Below, in pieces: positions 31,961 through 37,190 of a stretch of 37,190 nt of DNA (position 1 is the stretch's first letter; each line of letters opens with the position of its first letter). Both the position numbers and the translations under genes were made by a program. This DNA comes from an uncultured Ruminococcus sp. (lineage in GTDB: Bacteria > Bacillota > Clostridia > Oscillospirales > Acutalibacteraceae). The notes beneath the pieces are model-generated. The model was not told the origin of the DNA, made no database searches, and saw only the letters and a program-made list of their open reading frames with translations. The stretch covers positions 1 through 37,190 of the forward strand of contig CACZYP010000017.1 of assembly GCA_902785425.1 (NCBI GenBank), in the 5' to 3' direction.

Positions 31961-34900
31961 ATGAAAGAAACCAAAAGGACATCGAAGATCATTTCCATCG
32001 TGCTGACATTTGCAATGCTGTTTTCACTGTTCTCGGTAGCGGGCACAGTTACGGCGAGTGCATATGATGAGAATCCATACGAAAGCCTTGTGAACACCAC
32101 AAGTGTAATAACGTTTGACAACAAGGCCTGGTATCTGATTGAGGACAACTCCACAGCCGCTAATGCTGGAACTGTAACGCTGCTTGCAAAAGAATGTGTT
32201 GGAGCATCAATGTATGGCGACAATAATACATATAGCGGTTCTATAGTGGAAACATTTGTAAATGGATGGTATGCGCATAATATTTCAGCTGCTGCCAAAG
32301 CGGCAGTGAGCGGAAGCGGAATGTTTCTTCTGACAACAGCTCAGGCAACAACAATCAAGAGCGCCAATCAAGATGTTTTGAAGTGTCCGGATGTATCAGG
32401 TGGTGATTGGTGGCTCTGCTCGCCCGCTGGTCCCGGAGCGGCGTTCGTGTTCGGCGGTTCTGGCGATGTCTTTGATGGTGGCAGCCCTGTGACTACCACG
32501 CTTGGTGTCCGCCCCGCTTTAAAGCTTGACCTGAGCAAGGTGACGTTTGATGCAGAGACAAAGACGTTCATAATGGGCAATGAGGTCGCCCGTGTAACTG
32601 TGGACGGAACTTCCACATATTACACATCCTTTGCCGACGCATTAGAAGCGTGGGTAAGCGGCAGTACCTTAACACTTCTCGCAGATGTCGAGATAACCGA
32701 GCGCATTTTTATCTACGACACCAGGACGATCGACCTGAACGGTTACGGTATCAAAAGGATCGGCAACGATCAAGTCTTTGCTATAGACGCTGCCGATGCG
32801 AGCCTGACGATAAATGACGGAGAACCAACACGTACCGACACAGGAAGCAATCGCCCGAACGGCGTCGTTGGCGGCTACCTCACCGGCGGTAACAACAATG
32901 ATACCTACGGCTGGGGCGGCGGAATATATCTCGGAAACGGCGCCACGCTCACTATGAATGGCGGTACCATCACCGGCAACATGGCGAATGGTAACGGCGG
33001 CGTGGTCGTTAGTGGCTCTACGTTTATTATGACCGGCGGCACGATCAGCAACAACAGAGCAAATAACGGCGGCGGCGTAGCTGTCAGCAACGGCGGTACA
33101 TTTGAAATGTCCGGCGGCACGATCACAGGAAACACCGGCGGCTGGGGTGCCGGCGTATATGTCGAAGGCAGTACATTTAATATGACCGGCGGCACGATCT
33201 CAGGAAATAATGCTTATAATGACGGCTGGGGCGGCGGCGTGTTTGTATTCACAAATGCTGTATTTAATGTCTCAGGTACTCCGGTCATTTGCGATAACTA
33301 CAAAGGCACAACTCTTAGCAATGTACATTTGCAGATGTATAATCGTTCTGCAACAATAAACGTTGTCTCTCCGGGTCTGAATGACGGCGCAAATATCGGC
33401 GTGACGATGATGTTCTCCGATGTGTTCACAAGCAGCAGCAACACGGAATACAATGTGGCTTCTTACTTCACCGACGACAGCGCCGAACGTACAGTAGTCA
33501 AGAATTACGATGGGCAGCTTCTGTTCGACGGTCCGGTCTATATATTTGACGCAGAATCAAGCTCGGATCCAAGTTATAAACGTGAGGTCGATATTCCGAC
33601 CACAAACGGGATCGATAATACCACTAAGGTTGAAGCCCTGATAGATATGGAATCTCTTGCCGATGACGGCTGGGCACAGATGCAGGTCATTTATAATAAT
33701 TGGTCGCAGAATAAGACCGTAGGTATTTCCTCTGAACCCGGCATAGCGAAATACACGCTGGATTATTCGGATATAGATAAAAGTAGAGTTAAACTGTTTA
33801 TTCAGCTGGTAGGTAAAGCAAAGCTGCTGGCTCTGACAGTAACAAATTCCGACGGCACAACAAAAACCTACGGCAGCTGGACTGCTCCGGTTACATACAA
33901 GGTAGTCGGCGGCACATGGTCTGACGATACCACCGACGACATAACGGAGAACGTTCAGAAAGGCTCGACGCCTGCAAGTATTCCTACCGGCATGAAGGTT
34001 TCCGAAGGCTACACAGGCGAAGGCTCATGGGACGAAGACCCGACAGATGCAACCATCACGGAGGCAAAGACGTATACTTATACGTTTGAGGCTATCCCTA
34101 CAGCGGCAGTTTCTCCTTCGGCTGACGCAGGAACAGTCACGGTCGAAGAAACTACTCTGTATCATTCTTATCCCGATTACTGGTCGTTTACTGCTACAGC
34201 AGCAACCGGATATAAATTTGTAAAATGGACTTGTAATTATGACAGTTCCCCGGTTACAAAATATGAAAATCCATATCGTATACCTAAAGATAATATGGAT
34301 AAGGTTACGGATCTGACTGCTGTTTTTGAAAGCGACGCCGGCGCAAACACTCCGTATACCGACTTCCTCGTTACCACAGACGCTAACAAGACTAAGAGCG
34401 TCAATGACCTTGCAGCATTGCAGGTAACATTCAACGGAAAGCCTTGGTATATCATCGAGGATAACTCTACGGTTGACAGCGATCCTACGGTAACGCTGTT
34501 TGCGGCAGACACAAGCTTTGGCGTGTCCGCATTCTCGGATAACGGGAGCAACGATTACAGTGATTCTGTGATAAAGCCTGCTCTTTGGGATCTGACTTCG
34601 TCCGGCTCTTTTAAAGATGTAGATAAAGCCATAGCAAGTGTATATCTTGAGGACGTTGATTCTTCAGGAAAACTATATCTTTTAAGTACAGACGAGGCGT
34701 CTGCACTTCCGGCCAATGTTCTGAAAATTATATTCAGCGGAACATCCAATGAAAGTTATGCGCCCTGGTGGCTCCGCTCAAAGGCAGGTCACGAGGGTAA
34801 TGTTGCACAGGTTTACAGAAACGGTCATATCGACAGCGGATATGGCGCCGCTGTTACTGAAGTATTCGGCGTTCGTCCCGCTCTGAAACTCGACCTGAAC

Positions 34901-36832
34901 AAAGTCAGGTTTGACTCCGAGTCAAAGACGTTCACTCTTGACAACTCTGTCACCATTTTTTTCAGCAGCCTTCCGCAAATGAAAATTGAAAACCAGATCA
35001 TTGACGCTTCACAGGCTGACGTAACGATTTTGAATACATATTCCAATACGGTGAAAGCCGCTATCGCAGAAGACGGCTCCGATGGTTCCTATACGGACGT
35101 TCCCTCCAACGGCACATACAGACTCAGCGGCGGAAAGTATAAGATCACAGAAGCCAATGTTAACGGCGCTACAAAATATTTCACCTTTACGCCGATCGTG
35201 GAACCTACCGAGATCTACACCGTTACATACGACGCTAACTGCGGCACAGCCACGATTACCGATAACTCCGACGGCACCTACACATTAAACGCAACACCCA
35301 ACGAGGGCTACGCTTTTGATATGGCGCTCTATAACGTTGAGTACATAGGCGGTTCCGGCTCAGGCACTATCACCACCGACGAGTATACATTCAGCGGCAG
35401 TGAATACACATCTATCGTTGTACACGTTTACTTCAAGGCTGCTGCAGTTCCTGCAACCGTTACAGCAAACGACCGCACATACGACGGCACTGAGCAGCCG
35501 CTTGTAAATGTGGACAACTCAACGCTTTCGGGCGGCACAATGTACTACGCCCTCGGCAATGAAACAGAAGCTACAGAAACAGCTACAACAGACGTACCCA
35601 CAGCCACAAACGCAGGAACATATTACGTTTGGTACAAGGCTGCAGGCGACAACGATCATGGCGATTCTCAGGACTATTCCGCAAAGGTCATTATCGGCAA
35701 GGCTACACCCGATTGTGCGATCCCCGAAGACCTTACGGCAGAGTGCGGCACAAATGTCGGCGACATCGAGCTGCCCGAAGGCTTTGCATGGAATACTCCC
35801 GACGAGCCGATCAATAACATCGGCGACAACGAGTTCACCGTTACATTCACTCCCGAAGACACCGACAATTACCTGACCATTGATGATATCACCGTAATTG
35901 TAAAGGGCACGGGCATTCACCACGAAGAAAAAGCTCCTACATGTGATGAAACAGGCACAGCAGAGTATTGGGAAGACGGTTTGGGCAATAAATTCTCCGA
36001 TGAGAACGGCACAAACGCAATTACCGACGAGCAGATAGTTCTCGACAAGCTCGGTCACAAATGGGGCGATCCCGAGTGGACATGGAACGGCGACTACACG
36101 GAAGCAACAGCAACATTTACTTGCAAGAACGACAGCAAGCATACACAGACAGAAACAGCAACTGTAACAAGCGAAACAACGCCTGCAACGACTGATGCAG
36201 ACGGAAAGACAGTTTACACCGCAAAAGTAACATTCAACGGCAAGGAATACGAGGATACAAAGACGGTAGTTATACCGAAACTCGGTGACAACGAGTACAT
36301 TCTTCTCAACTCCGAAGATGTTACATGGAAGCCCGGCGACGGCGTTATCACGCTTCTCATAAAGCGCACAGACGGTCAGACGGCAGCAGATAAGCTTGTC
36401 GGCGTAACAGTCGGCGGCATCCCGATCCCCTCGATGTACTACATCGTAAACGAGACAGCAGACGGCCTTGCTATCACATTCCCCGAGGAAGCACTCGTAC
36501 AGATCCCGGCAGGCGAGTACACGGTAGTTGTAAACTTCACCGACGGCAAAGTTGAGAAGAAAGTTACTATCGAGAGCGCAGACGTTCCTCCGACGATCGG
36601 CGGAATTCTCGGCGATGTAAACGGCGACGGACAGGTTGACTCCGGCGATGCTCTCCTTATCCTCAGAAAGAGCGTAGACATGGAGGAGTTCGACGAAACT
36701 CAGAACTTCCTCGGCGACGTTAACGAGGACGGAACGATCGATTCCGCAGACGCACTCGCAGTTCTCCGCTACAGCGTAGGTCACGTAGATTATGAGAAGA
36801 TCGGCACACCGGTAACAAAGCCGGCAGAGTAA
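31961..36832 (+). CDS. Secreted multidomain dockerin protein with DUF6273-like and beta-helix repeats
   Basis: 1,623 residues from the ATG at 31961 (GGAGTG upstream). A signal peptide occupies about residues 1-35 (KRTSK, hydrophobic core, TASAYDE). Residues about 46-200 and 819-996 are two copies of a DUF6273-like domain, each with WYLIEDNS/WYIIEDNS, a WWLCSP/WWLRSK core and GVRPALKLDL. Residues about 305-445 are right-handed beta-helix-like repeats (MxGGTIxxN four times). Further on are bacterial-repeat/InlB-like modules, an MBG-like module (about 1165-1243, RTYDGTEQPL) and another at HKWGDPEW. The C-terminus (about 1549-1613) is a type I dockerin with two F-hand motifs (DVNGDGQVDSGDALLILR and DVNEDGTIDSADALAVLR). 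No glycoside hydrolase domain is recognisable. It is likely attached to a cohesin scaffold, serving adhesion or substrate binding; that is inference. Confidence 0.9.
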   Translation: MKETKRTSKIISIVLTFAMLFSLFSVAGTVTASAYDENPYESLVNTTSVITFDNKAWYLIEDNSTAANAGTVTLLAKECVGASMYGDNNTYSGSIVETFVNGWYAHNISAAAKAAVSGSGMFLLTTAQATTIKSANQDVLKCPDVSGGDWWLCSPAGPGAAFVFGGSGDVFDGGSPVTTTLGVRPALKLDLSKVTFDAETKTFIMGNEVARVTVDGTSTYYTSFADALEAWVSGSTLTLLADVEITERIFIYDTRTIDLNGYGIKRIGNDQVFAIDAADASLTINDGEPTRTDTGSNRPNGVVGGYLTGGNNNDTYGWGGGIYLGNGATLTMNGGTITGNMANGNGGVVVSGSTFIMTGGTISNNRANNGGGVAVSNGGTFEMSGGTITGNTGGWGAGVYVEGSTFNMTGGTISGNNAYNDGWGGGVFVFTNAVFNVSGTPVICDNYKGTTLSNVHLQMYNRSATINVVSPGLNDGANIGVTMMFSDVFTSSSNTEYNVASYFTDDSAERTVVKNYDGQLLFDGPVYIFDAESSSDPSYKREVDIPTTNGIDNTTKVEALIDMESLADDGWAQMQVIYNNWSQNKTVGISSEPGIAKYTLDYSDIDKSRVKLFIQLVGKAKLLALTVTNSDGTTKTYGSWTAPVTYKVVGGTWSDDTTDDITENVQKGSTPASIPTGMKVSEGYTGEGSWDEDPTDATITEAKTYTYTFEAIPTAAVSPSADAGTVTVEETTLYHSYPDYWSFTATAATGYKFVKWTCNYDSSPVTKYENPYRIPKDNMDKVTDLTAVFESDAGANTPYTDFLVTTDANKTKSVNDLAALQVTFNGKPWYIIEDNSTVDSDPTVTLFAADTSFGVSAFSDNGSNDYSDSVIKPALWDLTSSGSFKDVDKAIASVYLEDVDSSGKLYLLSTDEASALPANVLKIIFSGTSNESYAPWWLRSKAGHEGNVAQVYRNGHIDSGYGAAVTEVFGVRPALKLDLNKVRFDSESKTFTLDNSVTIFFSSLPQMKIENQIIDASQADVTILNTYSNTVKAAIAEDGSDGSYTDVPSNGTYRLSGGKYKITEANVNGATKYFTFTPIVEPTEIYTVTYDANCGTATITDNSDGTYTLNATPNEGYAFDMALYNVEYIGGSGSGTITTDEYTFSGSEYTSIVVHVYFKAAAVPATVTANDRTYDGTEQPLVNVDNSTLSGGTMYYALGNETEATETATTDVPTATNAGTYYVWYKAAGDNDHGDSQDYSAKVIIGKATPDCAIPEDLTAECGTNVGDIELPEGFAWNTPDEPINNIGDNEFTVTFTPEDTDNYLTIDDITVIVKGTGIHHEEKAPTCDETGTAEYWEDGLGNKFSDENGTNAITDEQIVLDKLGHKWGDPEWTWNGDYTEATATFTCKNDSKHTQTETATVTSETTPATTDADGKTVYTAKVTFNGKEYEDTKTVVIPKLGDNEYILLNSEDVTWKPGDGVITLLIKRTDGQTAADKLVGVTVGGIPIPSMYYIVNETADGLAITFPEEALVQIPAGEYTVVVNFTDGKVEKKVTIESADVPPTIGGILGDVNGDGQVDSGDALLILRKSVDMEEFDETQNFLGDVNEDGTIDSADALAVLRYSVGHVDYEKIGTPVTKPAE

Positions 36833-36920
36833 ACTACATTCAACGTTTTTCGCAGCTCTGACTAAAAAGCTTAGAGCAGCGAAACAAATACTTAGTGTTT
36901 CATTCCTTCATTAAAATAAA

Positions 36921-36965
36921 AACCAAACGCCGTTCCCGGTCTTGTGTCGGGGGCGGCGTTTGGTT
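36921..36965. terminator. Long terminator-like hairpin downstream of the dockerin gene
   Basis: 12-bp perfect stem AACCAAACGCCG (36921-36932) with CGGCGTTTGGTT (36954-36965) and an inner CCCG/CGGG. On the plus strand only TTTG follows; on the minus strand a T5AT4 tract follows. It may work in both directions or end a gene entering from the right. Apart from this and the MITE, 36833-37190 holds no gene. Confidence 0.7.
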
Positions 36966-37068
36966 TGCTGTTCAGTGGTTTCTTATTAGCATAGGATCAA
37001 AACATAATATGCAACCTCTCCGAAATATCTGTTGATTTCTTACACTAATAAATGGTATAACAACGTTA

Positions 37069-37190
37069 AGGAACCACTGATTAAATCACGTCCTGCGGGC
37101 TGAGCACCCATCTTGCTTGCATCTTTTTGTCATATTGCACTCAACTCCCTTGAAATACGTCAGGCGGGTATGCACCCGCTTGCAGAACGC
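37069..37190. mobile_element. MITE copy 2, cut by the window end
   Basis: Starts with AGGAACCACTGATTAAATC after a TA. It is nearly identical to 13951-14124 for about 95 bp, through ...CCTTGAAATACGT. It then diverges, with a different centre containing the hairpin GCGGGT-ATGC-ACCCGC. The far inverted repeat lies outside the window. Confidence 0.8.

Noticed and set aside
31895-31961. GTG at 31895 as the start of the dockerin protein
   Set aside because: The GTG lies inside the Shine-Dalgarno sequence, and the extension places 22 polar residues before a normal signal peptide. The ATG at 31961 has its own GGAGTG.
35519-36784. A 421-codon minus-strand frame opposite the dockerin region
   Set aside because: Shadow of the dockerin protein gene; no ribosome binding site or recognisable domain.

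Overview
The window looks like part of the chromosome of an anaerobic, low-to-mid GC gut Firmicute, most likely an Oscillospiraceae/Ruminococcaceae member ([Eubacterium] siraeum or Ruminococcus-like). This rests on an NAD-linked [FeFe]-hydrogenase with its maturases, a secreted dockerin protein, class 1B dihydroorotate dehydrogenase paired with PyrK, strong AGGAGG ribosome binding sites, and intergenic repeats made of short hairpins. No rRNA, tRNA, CRISPR array, prophage or intact transposase was seen.

Layout. 119-1858 (-): a 7-TM GGDEF protein. 2324-13086 (-): one de novo pyrimidine operon in transcription order pyrC-carA-carB-pyrK-pyrD-pyrF-HAD phosphatase-pyrE-pyrB-pyrI. It runs from a strong promoter near 13200 to an intrinsic terminator at about 2300 and encodes the whole route from bicarbonate/glutamine to UMP, including the allosteric chain of aspartate transcarbamoylase. 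13.3-15.0 kb: a 49-codon small ORF, a small lipoprotein, a repeat split by a MITE, and an AIM24/TIGR00266 protein. 15359-16099 (+): a calcineurin-fold protein whose metal-binding motifs are nearly all substituted. 16350-24847 (+): NuoE-like, NuoF-like and HydA subunits of an NAD(P)-linked hydrogenase, then a TM1266-type regulator, HydE, HydG and HydF. 25269-25841: BioY under a BirA-type operator. 26075-27349: a class Ic aspartate aminotransferase. 27570-29156: an AAA-ATPase/PD-(D/E)XK protein.

The most interesting part is 29.3-36.8 kb. A LytS-type 7-TM histidine kinase is followed by a response regulator whose DNA-binding domain looks like that of SARP proteins rather than LytTR. Directly downstream are two promoters with the same unusual plan: the nonamer GAACGGTTT twice, 11 bp apart, with TATAAT at an identical distance and no normal -35 box. 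This is the layout known for SARP-activated promoters. The first promoter would drive a compact, highly structured RNA of about 155 nt ending in a 15-bp terminator stem. The second drives a secreted protein of about 1,620 residues with two DUF6273-like domains, beta-helix repeats and a C-terminal dockerin. I propose a self-contained signalling unit: kinase, SARP-type regulator, small RNA and cell-surface/cellulosome-linked protein.

Intergenic DNA carries three copies of a hairpin-capped repeat family (2.1, 13.8 and 23.4 kb) and two copies of a TA-inserting MITE (one inside a repeat, one cut by the window end).
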